From Anaerotignum neopropionicum (GTDB lineage: Bacteria > Bacillota > Clostridia > Lachnospirales > Anaerotignaceae), in NCBI RefSeq assembly GCF_001571775.1, contig NZ_LRVM01000009.1, positions 36,170 through 100,169 of the forward strand: a stretch of DNA of 64,000 nucleotides. Reading direction: 5' to 3'. Both the position numbers and the translations under genes were made by a program. Numbering within the stretch: position 1 is the stretch's first letter; every line of letters starts with the position of its first letter. The notes under the pieces are model-generated. The model was not told the DNA's origin, ran no database searches, and saw nothing but the letters and a program-made list of their open reading frames with translations. Below, one piece after another: positions 7,447-15,913 of this stretch.

Positions 7447-8427
7447 TTGAAAAAGGTATTAGGATTAATTTTAGCCATGTCGCTTGCTTTAGCGCTGTTT
7501 AGCGGATGTGCCAATGCTTCTACACAGAAAACAACTTCGCAACCAGTTTCTGCTTCAACAGAAACTGAGGAAACTAAGGATACTGCTAAATGGCCAAGAA
7601 CGATTACAGATGCAGCAGGACATGAGGTCTTTTTGGATAAGCAACCTGAACGGATTACGCTTCTACATTCCTACTATATGGAAGACTTCCTTGCGTTGGG
7701 TACGCCGCCAACATCGTGTGCGATTGGAAATTCATTAGGGCAGACGGAAGAACTTTCAAGCTCCGAGATGTTTGCACCTTATCTTAAAGGCGTAGAAATC
7801 ATGGACCTTGGGAGTGCAAAAGAAATCAATCTCGAGGCGATTTTGGAGTCGGCTCCTGATGTTATCGTAACATTTGCTGCCCAAGGTGGTGTTGACGAGA
7901 ACTACGATCAACTTGTACAGATAGCACCAGTGGTGTTGCTGGACTATACCGCAACATGGCAGAACCAGCTTTTAGGTTGTGCTGAGATTGTAGGCAAAGA
8001 GACCAAGGCACAGTACCTAATTGCAGAAATCGAGGAAAAAATCTCTGACGCTAAAAAAGTAGCACAGAAGTATCCGGACAGAACGTTTGTATTGTTTCGT
8101 ACAGACAGTAAAGGTTTTATCACACGGGGCAATGCGGTATACTACGAGACTTTTGGCCTTACGAGGTCTGAAGGATATCCAGACACATATGAGACTATCT
8201 CACTTGAAGCTGTAACAGAAATGGATCCATACTACATAGTGTTTCAGCACAATTACGATGCAGCGACTACCTTTGTTGAAAGTATGAAAGACTCATCTGT
8301 GTGGCAGTCACTTGATGCGGTTAAAAATGGGAGAATATATTATTTTGATGAAAATATGAACACCTTTGGTCCACTTGCTATGAATCTTACCGCTGAAAAA
8401 CTGATAGAAATTTATACCAAAGAATAA
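7447..8427 (+). CDS. Iron/metal-chelate ABC transporter substrate-binding lipoprotein (FepB type)
   Basis: Starts at TTG 7447, chosen because of the AGGAGGGA just upstream. 326 residues: a signal peptide with lipobox LFSGC (Cys21), a Ser/Thr-rich linker, then the periplasmic-binding fold of the FepB/BtuF class (PF01497), beginning ITDAAGHEVFLDKQPERITL and ending with FGPLAMNLTAEKLIE. It would be anchored outside the membrane and deliver ferric siderophore, haem or corrinoid to the permeases encoded next. The substrate cannot be read from the sequence. Confidence 0.93.
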   Translation: MKKVLGLILAMSLALALFSGCANASTQKTTSQPVSASTETEETKDTAKWPRTITDAAGHEVFLDKQPERITLLHSYYMEDFLALGTPPTSCAIGNSLGQTEELSSSEMFAPYLKGVEIMDLGSAKEINLEAILESAPDVIVTFAAQGGVDENYDQLVQIAPVVLLDYTATWQNQLLGCAEIVGKETKAQYLIAEIEEKISDAKKVAQKYPDRTFVLFRTDSKGFITRGNAVYYETFGLTRSEGYPDTYETISLEAVTEMDPYYIVFQHNYDAATTFVESMKDSSVWQSLDAVKNGRIYYFDENMNTFGPLAMNLTAEKLIEIYTKE

Positions 8428-8444
8428 TCATACCCAAAATAAAA

Positions 8445-8483
8445 GTGTTAGGGGCAACCGTAAATTTTAGCTGCGCCTAGCAC
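8445..8483 (+). promoter_or_regulatory. Intra-operon hairpin after the lipoprotein gene
   Basis: Arms GTGTTAGGGGCA and TGCGCCTAGCAC pair with one mismatch and one G-U; no T run follows. It lies between the lipoprotein and permease genes, where such stems often stabilise the lipoprotein mRNA or reduce read-through so that more binding protein than permease is made. Confidence 0.55.
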
Positions 8484-8516
8484 TTGCTGATAGTCTATAT
8501 GAAAGGAGATAATTGC

Positions 8517-9560
8517 TTGAATGAAATAAAATTGACGAAGGCAGTGCCGCAAAAAAGCAAATACACAAATACCAGAAAGATGTATGCTCTCGTCATTGTT
8601 GGATTGGTTTTATTACTTTTTCTTGCAGCGTTTTCTGTTACTCAGGGAGTTTCCGATACGCCAATTGTAACAATTCTGGATGCGCTGCTGAGCTTCGATC
8701 CAGAAAACAAACAGCATTTAATCATTATTGACCTCCGCCTACCTCGGGTAATTGCAAGTACCCTTGTTGGAGCTGCGCTTGCTGTTGCAGGGGCAGTCAT
8801 GCAGGGGATTACCCGTAATCCTATGGCGGATTCCGGGCTTATGGGGCTTAATGCGGGTGCAGGACTTGCATTGTCTATATGTTTTGCATTTCTGCCGAAA
8901 CTTACATATATAGAAATCGTTTTGTTTTGCTTTGCTGGAGCAGCTTTAAGTGCTGCTTTTGTAGGTGGGATTGGTTCTTCTAGGCGAGGTGGTAATGCTC
9001 CTATGCGTTTGGTTCTCGCAGGAGCGGCAGTTAGCGCATTGCTTACCGCGCTCAGTCAGGGAATTGCACTATGCTTTGATGTTTCACAAAATATAATGTT
9101 CTGGGTTGTGGGAGGAGTATCCGCATCAACGTGGAATCAGATAGCTGTTATGACGCCGTGTATAGTTGTAGCGCTGATAGGTGCAGTTTTGATTTCACCG
9201 AAAATAACACTCATGAGTCTTGGGGAGGAAGTGGCGAAAGGACTTGGGTTAAAAACCATATTGGTAAATATTATCTGCTCCATAATCATCGTTATTTTGG
9301 CTGGTGTATCGGTTTCGGTCGTGGGCGCTGTTAGTTTTATCGGATTAATCATCCCGCATATTGCACGTTTTATTGTGGGTGTGGACTATTGCGCGCTTAT
9401 TCCGTCTTCAGCGGTTATGGGGAGTTTGTTGATGGTTGCGGCGGACTTGGGTGCTCGAAAGATAAATCCGCCCTCTGAAATGCCTATTGGTGCACTTATT
9501 TCACTGATAGGAGTGCCCTTTTTTTTGTATCTTGCCAGAAAACAAAGGAGAGCCGAATGA
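8517..9560 (+). CDS. FecCD-family permease, first subunit
   Basis: Start is TTG 8517, nine bases after GGAG at 8504-8507; a longer frame from 8484 lacks a binding site and overlaps the hairpin. 347 residues with the FecCD features DLRLPRVIASTLVGAALAVAG, GITRNPMADSGLMGLNAG and the ATPase-contact loop near SLGEEVAKGLGL, then VVGAVSFIGLIIPHIARF. About ten membrane segments. It forms the channel of the chelate importer with the next gene product, with which it shares a 4-base ATGA overlap. Confidence 0.94.
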   Translation: MNEIKLTKAVPQKSKYTNTRKMYALVIVGLVLLLFLAAFSVTQGVSDTPIVTILDALLSFDPENKQHLIIIDLRLPRVIASTLVGAALAVAGAVMQGITRNPMADSGLMGLNAGAGLALSICFAFLPKLTYIEIVLFCFAGAALSAAFVGGIGSSRRGGNAPMRLVLAGAAVSALLTALSQGIALCFDVSQNIMFWVVGGVSASTWNQIAVMTPCIVVALIGAVLISPKITLMSLGEEVAKGLGLKTILVNIICSIIIVILAGVSVSVVGAVSFIGLIIPHIARFIVGVDYCALIPSSAVMGSLLMVAADLGARKINPPSEMPIGALISLIGVPFFLYLARKQRRAE

Positions 9561-10594
9561 TGACATTATTTGAGAAAAATGAAGCATACAAGAAGAGGCT
9601 TCACACCCGCAACATACTAATAGTTACGGTTTGCGCACTGTTTTTGGTGGTTTCTTTCTTTGTTAGCATGAGTACGGGGTACTCCAAACTATCTCCCATT
9701 GATACGCTTTATACAATTCTAGGGTATGGAACTGAGAAGCAGGAGCTTGTTTTATTTCAATTTCGTTTGCCTCGAATCGTGATTTCTATCTTGGTTGGAA
9801 TGGGACTTTCTCTGTCTGGTTGCATCATACAAGGTGTTTCAAGAAACCCTCTGGCGGATCCGGGACTCCTTGGTATCAACGCTGGTTCAGGATTGCTTGT
9901 AATCCTTTGCGTGATATTTTTCGGAAGAGATACTTTCCTGTCAATATTCACTTTGCCGCTCTTTTCCTTAATAGGTGCAAGCGCCGCGGCAGTCATTGTT
10001 TATGTGCTTGCATATAAAAAGCGTGAAGGTCTTGCGCCGATACGACTAATTCTGACAGGTATAGCTGTCCAAGCGGGGATTTCCGCTTTCACCATGGTGT
10101 TGGTAGTGGGATTGGATGAAAAACAGTATAATTCTGTTGCCTCATGGCAAGCAGGGCAGTTTCTAGGGGCCAATTGGAAATTTGCAGGGGCGCTTTTCCC
10201 ATGGCTTTGCCTGCTGATTCCATACGTTATGTTAAAGGCTAGATCACTGGATGTACTGAGTTTAGGCGACGAGGTGGCTTTTAGTCTTGGTGCATCTGTG
10301 GAAAAGGAGCGTCGCATCTTGCTTGCGGTATCAGTTGCGCTCGCTGCATGTTGTGTAGCAGTAGGAGGAAACATTGGGTTTGTAGGGCTTGTTGCACCAC
10401 ATCTGGCACGACGCCTTGTGGGGCCGAGACATCGTATTCTATTGCCTGTCTGTGCACTTGTGGGAGCGGTTGTAGTTACTGTGGCTGATACAATAGGGCG
10501 AACAGTTATTCAGCCTTCTTCAATACCTACTGGTGTTATGACGGCAATCATTGGTGCACCGTATTTTATATATCTGTTGGTGAGAAGCAAATAA
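9557..10594 (+). CDS. FecCD-family permease, second subunit
   Basis: 345 residues, start overlapping the previous stop (ATGA). It has FRLPRIVISILVGMGLSLSG, GVSRNPLADPGLLGINAG, the coupling helix region SLGDEVAFSLGA and GNIGFVGLVAPHLARRLVG. It is clearly paralogous to its neighbour, so the importer has a heterodimeric channel, as in FepDG or FecCD. The ATPase gene follows after 20 bases. Confidence 0.94.
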   Translation: MMTLFEKNEAYKKRLHTRNILIVTVCALFLVVSFFVSMSTGYSKLSPIDTLYTILGYGTEKQELVLFQFRLPRIVISILVGMGLSLSGCIIQGVSRNPLADPGLLGINAGSGLLVILCVIFFGRDTFLSIFTLPLFSLIGASAAAVIVYVLAYKKREGLAPIRLILTGIAVQAGISAFTMVLVVGLDEKQYNSVASWQAGQFLGANWKFAGALFPWLCLLIPYVMLKARSLDVLSLGDEVAFSLGASVEKERRILLAVSVALAACCVAVGGNIGFVGLVAPHLARRLVGPRHRILLPVCALVGAVVVTVADTIGRTVIQPSSIPTGVMTAIIGAPYFIYLLVRSK

Positions 10595-10614
10595 TGGAAG
10601 GAATGTGAATCATA

Positions 10615-11397
10615 ATGAACAATTTGGAAGCCAAAAATCTATCGATAGGTTATAACGACTCAATTGTGGTCGATGATTTGGAACTGAATATACCACAGGG
10701 AAAAATTTCAGTCATAATTGGCCCCAACGGCTGTGGCAAGTCAACGGTTTTGAAAGCAATAGGGAGAATATTGAAGCCCAAAAACGGAGTTGTATATTTA
10801 AATGGACATGACATACGCAAGCTCTCTACTTTGGAAGTAGCACAGAAAATGGCCATTCTTCCACAATCGCCCCAAACTCCCCCTGGGTTAACGGTGGGAG
10901 AATTGGTATCCTATGGTCGTTTTCCCCACAAGCGTGGATTTGGAAAGCTTTCTTTGGAAGATAAAAATGCCATATCGTGGGCATTGGAAGTAACAAAGCT
11001 TACAGAGCTGGAAACGACAGAAGTTGATACTCTTTCCGGAGGGCAGCGCCAACGTGCTTGGATTGCAATGGCAATGGCACAAAAGACAGATATCATATTA
11101 TTAGATGAACCTACAACTTATCTTGACATGTCTTACCAGCTTGAAATATTGGAACTGCTATATAGATTGAACCGGGAACGAGGGCATACCATTGTCATGG
11201 TTTTACATGATTTGAATCTTGCGGCACGGCACGCTGACTATATGATTGCAATCCGTAGCGGAAATATTATATGTACGGGTACTCCCGTGGAGGTTATGAC
11301 TACCGAGGTGCTCAGAGAGGCATTTTGTATTGATGCTGAAATAATTATGGATTCAAGGACAGGTAGACCTATTTGCGTGTCTTATGATTTGGCTTAA
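10615..11397 (+). CDS. FepC-type importer ATPase
   Basis: 260 residues with Walker [10 protein letters not shown] (36-44), Q-loop around [14 protein letters not shown], signature LSGGQRQ (140-146), Walker B ILLDEP (161-166) and [14 protein letters not shown]. This is the typical ATPase of iron-siderophore/B12 importers. It ends 13 bases before the NifH-like start, and the ribosome binding site of that gene lies across its stop codon, which ties the importer and nitrogenase-like genes into one transcript. Confidence 0.95.
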   Translation: MNNLEAKNLSIGYNDSIVVDDLELNIPQGKISVIIGPNGCGKSTVLKAIGRILKPKNGVVYLNGHDIRKLSTLEVAQKMAILPQSPQTPPGLTVGELVSYGRFPHKRGFGKLSLEDKNAISWALEVTKLTELETTEVDTLSGGQRQRAWIAMAMAQKTDIILLDEPTTYLDMSYQLEILELLYRLNRERGHTIVMVLHDLNLAARHADYMIAIRSGNIICTGTPVEVMTTEVLREAFCIDAEIIMDSRTGRPICVSYDLA

Positions 11398-11410
11398 AAA
11401 GGAGAATATA

Positions 11411-12160
11411 ATGAGAAAAATAGCGATTTATGGGAAGGGCGGCATAGGGAAATCCACGACTGTATCCAATATGTCGGCTGCTATGGCGGCCATGGGATAT
11501 GTTGTTATGCAAATTGGGTGTGATCCAAAGGCAGACTCTACCAGAAACCTGACTGGTGGAAACAGTATTCCCACTGTATTGGATACGCTTAGAATTAAAG
11601 GGGATGCATCCCTTGAGGATATTGTTGTTAAAAGCAGTACGGGCGTATATTGTGTAGAATCCGGAGGCCCGATTCCTGGTGTGGGTTGCGCTGGAAGAGG
11701 AATCATAACTGCCTTTGAAAAAATGAAAGAGTTGAATGCTTATGAGATATATAATCCTGACATAGTGATTTATGACGTTTTGGGGGATGTTGTATGTGGA
11801 GGCTTTGCTATGCCGATTCGAGGAGGATATGCCGATGATGTGTGCATTGTTACTTCGGGTGAGATGATGTCTCTGTATGCAGCTTCGAATATTGCGAATG
11901 CAGTAAAGTGTTTCGGGAAAAGAGGTTATGCTTCCCTGAAAGGATTAATCCTGAACGCAAAAAATATTGAAGATGAAAATAATCTTGTGAATAAAGCTGC
12001 TGCGGAACTTGGGACAAAGGTTGTATACCGTATTCCGCGAGATCCGGTTGTACAACAGGCTGAGGCACAAGGAAAAACAGTCGTAGAGGCTTTTTCGGAT
12101 TCTCAAATGGCTTCACATTACAAACGGCTGGCTAAATTATTATTGGAGGTGGAAGCATGA
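11411..12160 (+). CDS. NifH-like ATP-dependent reductase (nitrogenase iron-protein family)
   Basis: Start ATG 11411, directly behind AAAAAGGAGAATATA. 249 residues. It has the deviant Walker [10 protein letters not shown] (8-16), the CDPKADST switch, and both cysteines that hold the bridging 4Fe-4S cluster in NifH/BchL proteins: Cys93 in GVGCAGRG and Cys129 in [11 protein letters not shown] homodimer would pass single electrons, with ATP hydrolysis, to the NifD/K-like partner encoded next (4-base overlap). It is slightly shorter than true NifH. No nifB, nifE, nifN or molybdenum genes are present, so nitrogen fixation is unlikely. It is closest in concept to the uncharacterised nitrogenase-like (Nfl/Cfb/BchL-type) groups. 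Confidence 0.9.
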   Translation: MRKIAIYGKGGIGKSTTVSNMSAAMAAMGYVVMQIGCDPKADSTRNLTGGNSIPTVLDTLRIKGDASLEDIVVKSSTGVYCVESGGPIPGVGCAGRGIITAFEKMKELNAYEIYNPDIVIYDVLGDVVCGGFAMPIRGGYADDVCIVTSGEMMSLYAASNIANAVKCFGKRGYASLKGLILNAKNIEDENNLVNKAAAELGTKVVYRIPRDPVVQQAEAQGKTVVEAFSDSQMASHYKRLAKLLLEVEA

Positions 12161-13458
12161 AAAGCTCATTGCTCCGATTAAAATGTTTGTCTGAAATCAA
12201 GAGCGGTGAAGGGATTCCCTTCCTCACACCGGATGTATCACCGGGGACGCATTGCCCCATGCGTATGGCTTCTGTAATTGTCGAGGATATTGAAGGGCTT
12301 TCCTCTCTTCTTGTTGGAATGCCGGAATGCACCACCCATTCCAGACTGTTCAGCCCTTACCCAGAGGGTGAGAAAGGCGAGCTTCACTGGCTTTATGTTC
12401 TGGATTCACGTGAGGTTGTGTTTGGATGCAGAGATGGCGTAATGGAGGCTCTGAAAAAAATGGAGAAAGCAGGGGCTCGCTCTATTCTGCTTATTGCTAC
12501 ATGTATTCCTGACTTGATAGGAGAGGATTTTGAAGGGGTTATACAGGAAATACAGTCGGAGCTATCTATCCGTGTTGCGTTCGTGATGCTGGGACAATTT
12601 AAAAATGTCAGCTATCCCGCTGGATCATGGAAAACCATGGAGGCTCTGGTGGCCCTTATGCAGCGACAAATCACAGTATCTAATGGTGTCAACATTTTGG
12701 GACGTTCTCCCAAGGAGGAGCACACGCCCTTGCCGTCTTTGTTTCCTTTTTTAGAAAGAAATGGTCTGAAGCTGAGATATTTAGCGCCAGGTGCTTCATT
12801 GGATGATTTTTGTGTGGCGCCAGATGCAGTATTAAATATTGTTGTGTCTCCCTATACACAGCCACTGGCTATAAAAATGCAAAAAGAATTTGGGGTGCCG
12901 TTTATTTCTTTACATAACTGCTATTCCGTGGAGGAGATAGACAAAGCCTATGAGGAGATAGCAAAACAGTTCAATCTTTCCTGCAAAGGTGTATTTGATG
13001 AGGAACGTAAAGAAGCCCTTGTTTTGGAAAAGCAGGCGGCAAATATATGTCATGGACTTAAATATGTATTGTCTCTCCGGGTTGATCTTCCGCTTCCGCT
13101 AACCCAGTACTTTATCACAAAGCTAGGAATGAAGCCTTTGCTCTTACATATGGAAGAGTACTATCCAGAAGATAAGAATTATGCCAAGTCAATCCGAAAA
13201 AGCGGCTATGATCCCCTTGTGTGTAGAGTTGTAAATGAATATACGGCTTTGCAGATTTTACAAGAGCTTAGCCCTGATTTAGGTATCGGCTATCTTCCAA
13301 ATACAAATGATACGTTTCCGTGGGTAACAGACATGTTCGATTTTTATGGACAGGTAGGCTACGGGCGGTCAAATGCTGTTTTGAAACGACTATTATGTGC
13401 GGTAAATAAATCAAGCCATTTTTCAAAAGGGGGTACATATGGGACTTCATCGATTTAA
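12157..13458 (+). CDS. NifD-like subunit of a nitrogenase-like oxidoreductase
   Basis: 433 residues, start overlapping the NifH-like stop by 4 bases (ATGA). It follows the nitrogenase component 1 pattern: Cys33 (THCPMR), Cys58 in MPECTTHSR (the GxxGCxxHxR place) and Cys116 in [11 protein letters not shown] (the C-P-x-x-x-x-G place). These are the three positions that hold the P-cluster in NifD and the 4Fe-4S cluster in BchN. I could not place equivalents of the FeMo-cofactor ligands Cys275 and His442 of NifD. It is therefore likely to hold a simple FeS cluster and an organic or metal-chelate substrate. The substrate is unknown; the linked importer suggests an imported tetrapyrrole or chelate (inference). 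Confidence 0.85.
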   Translation: MKSSLLRLKCLSEIKSGEGIPFLTPDVSPGTHCPMRMASVIVEDIEGLSSLLVGMPECTTHSRLFSPYPEGEKGELHWLYVLDSREVVFGCRDGVMEALKKMEKAGARSILLIATCIPDLIGEDFEGVIQEIQSELSIRVAFVMLGQFKNVSYPAGSWKTMEALVALMQRQITVSNGVNILGRSPKEEHTPLPSLFPFLERNGLKLRYLAPGASLDDFCVAPDAVLNIVVSPYTQPLAIKMQKEFGVPFISLHNCYSVEEIDKAYEEIAKQFNLSCKGVFDEERKEALVLEKQAANICHGLKYVLSLRVDLPLPLTQYFITKLGMKPLLLHMEEYYPEDKNYAKSIRKSGYDPLVCRVVNEYTALQILQELSPDLGIGYLPNTNDTFPWVTDMFDFYGQVGYGRSNAVLKRLLCAVNKSSHFSKGGTYGTSSI

Positions 13459-14668
13459 ACCCGTTCCATCAGGACGCATGGGTGTTTTATGGACACTGTC
13501 CACGATCCGTAATGCGGCAATTATTGAATTTGGCTGTATGGGTCATATGCTCTACACTGGGGTAGCATTAAAACGGGCAGGGGTATATAACGCCTGTAAA
13601 CTGTACTCTACCCATATCAATGAAACAGACATTGCGTTGGGCGATACGTCAAGATTGGAAAAAGTCATAGAAGACGTCATTGAGCGTGAACGTGTTCGGG
13701 TAATCTTTTTGACGCCTTCCTCTATTCCAGAGGTTATTGGAATAGATATTTCTGCCATCTGTGAGGGGTTGCAAGCACAATATCCTGATACTTGTTTCGT
13801 TCCCTTTGGTTGCGGCGGCTTTGATAGAACGCAGCATCAAGGGGTACAGGAGGCTCTTACATTCTTGGTTAAAACGTTGCCAAAGGATATGGGAAGGACA
13901 CAGCTTCCAACCTTCAATCTGATTGGTTCTTGCGCCGATTTGTTCCGTTTTCAAGCTGATGCAGATGAAATAATTCGTATTATGAAGGGGGCTTTCAACA
14001 TGGACCCGCTGTGTATTCTGTCATCAGACGTATCTGTTGAGGGAATTGAACGCATGGGCGGAGCCCATATAAATCTCATTGTTCGTCAAGAGGGGAAAGA
14101 TGCCGGTAGAGAAATGGAAAAGCGCTTTGGCACACCGTATCTGATGGGTCGTCCCTATGGCATAGAAGGTACGGCAAATTGGCTTATGAAGATAGCGCAG
14201 CTTCTTGATATGGAGATTAACAGCGAATTTTTAATAGATGAAAAGGAGGCTTCGCTTGGACGAATAGAGGAGGTTATGCCAAATTTTAGGCGCATTGTTC
14301 GTTCCTTTCCAGAATCAGCAACGCTGTCACTAGGTGGTCATGCCGATGTTGTAAAGGGTATTCTATCATACGGATGCGATGAGTTATCATTTACTAAGGG
14401 GATTTGCTGGTGTGACTGCCAGGATATGGAAGACGAAGATATCCCATATTTATCAGAAGACGATTGGAGCAAAGCTGTTTTTAGTCACGACAAAGGCTGG
14501 CTTATGGCCAGCGGAGAGGCATTGGAGTGGAGTGGAAAAAACACAAATATGCAAATTTCGAACCCTGACACAAAGTGGAGGATTTACCCTTACGAACCTC
14601 CTTTTGTTGGCTTTCGTGGAGCTGTACATTTGGCAAATTTGTGGATTAATTCAAATGATCCTGATTAA
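13439..14668 (+). CDS. NifK-like subunit of a nitrogenase-like oxidoreductase
   Basis: 409 residues, overlapping the NifD-like gene by 20 bases, with GGGGG ribosome binding sequence inside that gene. It aligns with component 1 subunits by IIEFGCMGHMLYTG (Cys33) and LTPSSIPEVIGIDI, but the first cluster cysteine is absent and the third is Ser95. Only one of three P-cluster cysteines remains, so with the partner subunit a 3+1 cysteine set for one 4Fe-4S cluster is expected, reminiscent of BchN/BchB (three Cys plus one Asp). An odd CWCDC cluster (Cys323, 325, 327) lies late in the protein and could bind a further metal. Last gene of the operon. Confidence 0.83.
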   Translation: MGLHRFKPVPSGRMGVLWTLSTIRNAAIIEFGCMGHMLYTGVALKRAGVYNACKLYSTHINETDIALGDTSRLEKVIEDVIERERVRVIFLTPSSIPEVIGIDISAICEGLQAQYPDTCFVPFGCGGFDRTQHQGVQEALTFLVKTLPKDMGRTQLPTFNLIGSCADLFRFQADADEIIRIMKGAFNMDPLCILSSDVSVEGIERMGGAHINLIVRQEGKDAGREMEKRFGTPYLMGRPYGIEGTANWLMKIAQLLDMEINSEFLIDEKEASLGRIEEVMPNFRRIVRSFPESATLSLGGHADVVKGILSYGCDELSFTKGICWCDCQDMEDEDIPYLSEDDWSKAVFSHDKGWLMASGEALEWSGKNTNMQISNPDTKWRIYPYEPPFVGFRGAVHLANLWINSNDPD

Positions 14669-14977
14669 GTTGTTACAAAGGAATTGGCATAAACAGATAG
14701 TTTCAATGTTGTTGATTATTTGTTTGAAATACAAAGTTATAAAATATGCGATTTTAAAGGAGGCGAAAAAGGATTTCTCCAGATAACCACTACTATTAAA
14801 ATGGAGTCTAATTGAATATGATTGTTCAGCTTAGTGTTGATTTTAGAAAAGCACAAACATATGCTTAACGGACTGAATTAGTCAACAGTAATGAAGTTTC
14901 TTAAAAGTTGAATTATGCGAGAAAGAAAATACAGACTGATTTTAGAGAATTTAGCCAGTCTTTAAGATTAACGGAAA
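14669..14977. other. Intergenic stretch behind the nitrogenase-like operon
   Basis: No convincing gene. A short open stretch up to a TGA at 14813 reads DSFNVVDYLFEIQSYKI and looks protein-like, but it has no start and a stop at its beginning, so it is at best a relic. The sequence is AT-rich and carries no clear terminator before the repeat hairpin at 14978. Confidence 0.35.
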
Positions 14978-15065
14978 AGCCAGCAGGACAAGCGAATTCT
15001 TGTTTTGCTGGCTTTATTCCGTTTTTTCTGATTTTGTTTCTAACAATGCTGATCGGCGTAGTAGC
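14978..15065. repeat. Direct repeat copy 2 (with hairpin/terminator)
   Basis: AGCCAGCAGGACAAG and its partner CTTGTTTTGCTGGCT form a 15-bp imperfect stem. A T-rich stretch and GCTGATCGGCGTAGTAGC follow. It is the same element, in the same orientation, as 6113-6199. The hairpin could end both the nitrogenase-like operon and, from the other side, the MarR gene. The minus strand reads ELLRRSALLETKSEKTE and a stop just before the hairpin. Confidence 0.7.
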
Positions 15066-15091
15066 TCATCCGTTACTTTAATTTTACTGGG

Positions 15092-15646
15092 TCACAAAAA
15101 TACTTCCCTAATTTGTTTTAGAAATTTTTTCATGTCCTCTGAGTTTTTTCCGATATCAATAGCAACTTGTTTTTCAAAGGGGTTTTGATTTTTGTAATCA
15201 TAGTCTGCCAGTTTTTTAAGAGTTTGGTGGAGTGCTTTTATTTCTTTCTTTGAAAAATTCTTAAAAAGTTCAAGAAAATATTTGTTGGAATTGATTGTGT
15301 TTTTTTGCATTACCGATAGGCCTTTATTGGTAATTTCGATATTAACATTCCTTTTATCAATTTGACCATACTTACGAGAGAGGTAACCTGATTTGACCAT
15401 GTAATTTACAAGGCGGTTTATATTCTGCTTACTAGTACCAAGGGCACTGGCAATGTTTACGATGGTCGTTTCTTGTGGATTTAGGTGTGTTATCGCAATA
15501 AGTAACATTAATTGTCTTAAAGTAAGGTCTTCCAAGCGTGAATCTGCTTCTGCTTGTATTTTATTTAAGGCTATAAACAGAAGGCTATATGATTGGTGCA
15601 TATCATTTAATACATCAAGTTCTTCTTTATAATTTTCCATATACAT
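15092..15646 (-). CDS. MarR-family transcriptional regulator
   Basis: 184 residues. Start at 15646, seven bases after GGAG on the minus strand. It has the winged-helix of MarR proteins: LRQLMLLIAITHLNPQETTI, IASALGTSKQNINRLVNYM, then the KSGYLSRKYGQIDKRNVNIE wing. The C-terminal extension is longer than the usual ~145 residues. Two palindromic sites (15727-15740, 15755-15786) lie between it and the divergent ketopantoate-reductase-like gene, so it probably represses both. Confidence 0.88.
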   Translation of the reverse strand: MYMENYKEELDVLNDMHQSYSLLFIALNKIQAEADSRLEDLTLRQLMLLIAITHLNPQETTIVNIASALGTSKQNINRLVNYMVKSGYLSRKYGQIDKRNVNIEITNKGLSVMQKNTINSNKYFLELFKNFSKKEIKALHQTLKKLADYDYKNQNPFEKQVAIDIGKNSEDMKKFLKQIREVFL

Positions 15647-15726
15647 TTTTCTTCTCCAAAGTTGATTTCACTCCCGTATGGCAAATGGTTTTGATATAAA
15701 ACATTATAGCATGAAAAACTAAACAA

Positions 15727-15786
15727 GTAAACATGTTGACAAATTAGGATTGCCAGTGATATAGTAAACATGTTTACCATATCACT
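15727..15786. promoter_or_regulatory. Two MarR-type operators in the divergent promoter region
   Basis: GTAAACATGTTTAC (15764-15777) is a perfect palindrome inside a longer one from AGTGATAT at 15755 to ATATCACT at 15786, with a single mismatched pair. A second site, GTAAACATGTTGAC (15727-15740), differs by one base and overlaps a TTGACA. Both lie between the MarR gene and the divergent reductase gene. Confidence 0.75.
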
Positions 15787-15913
15787 TCGATTAAAAGTCA
15801 CTTAGGTTTTATGTAATGTCCCAAATGATAGAGGATATAGGAATAGAATTGAAACAACATGTCAGGTAAATGATATGCAATTTGTCTTGCACATATGGAA
15901 AGGAACGAGGAAT

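Noticed and set aside
11411..14668. True nitrogenase (nitrogen fixation)
   Set aside because: The NifK-like subunit lacks two of three P-cluster cysteines, cofactor ligands are not found, and no cofactor-assembly genes are present.
14379..14786. 135-codon plus-strand frame overlapping the end of the NifK-like gene
   Set aside because: Out of frame with a gene that is clearly real; no ribosome binding site.
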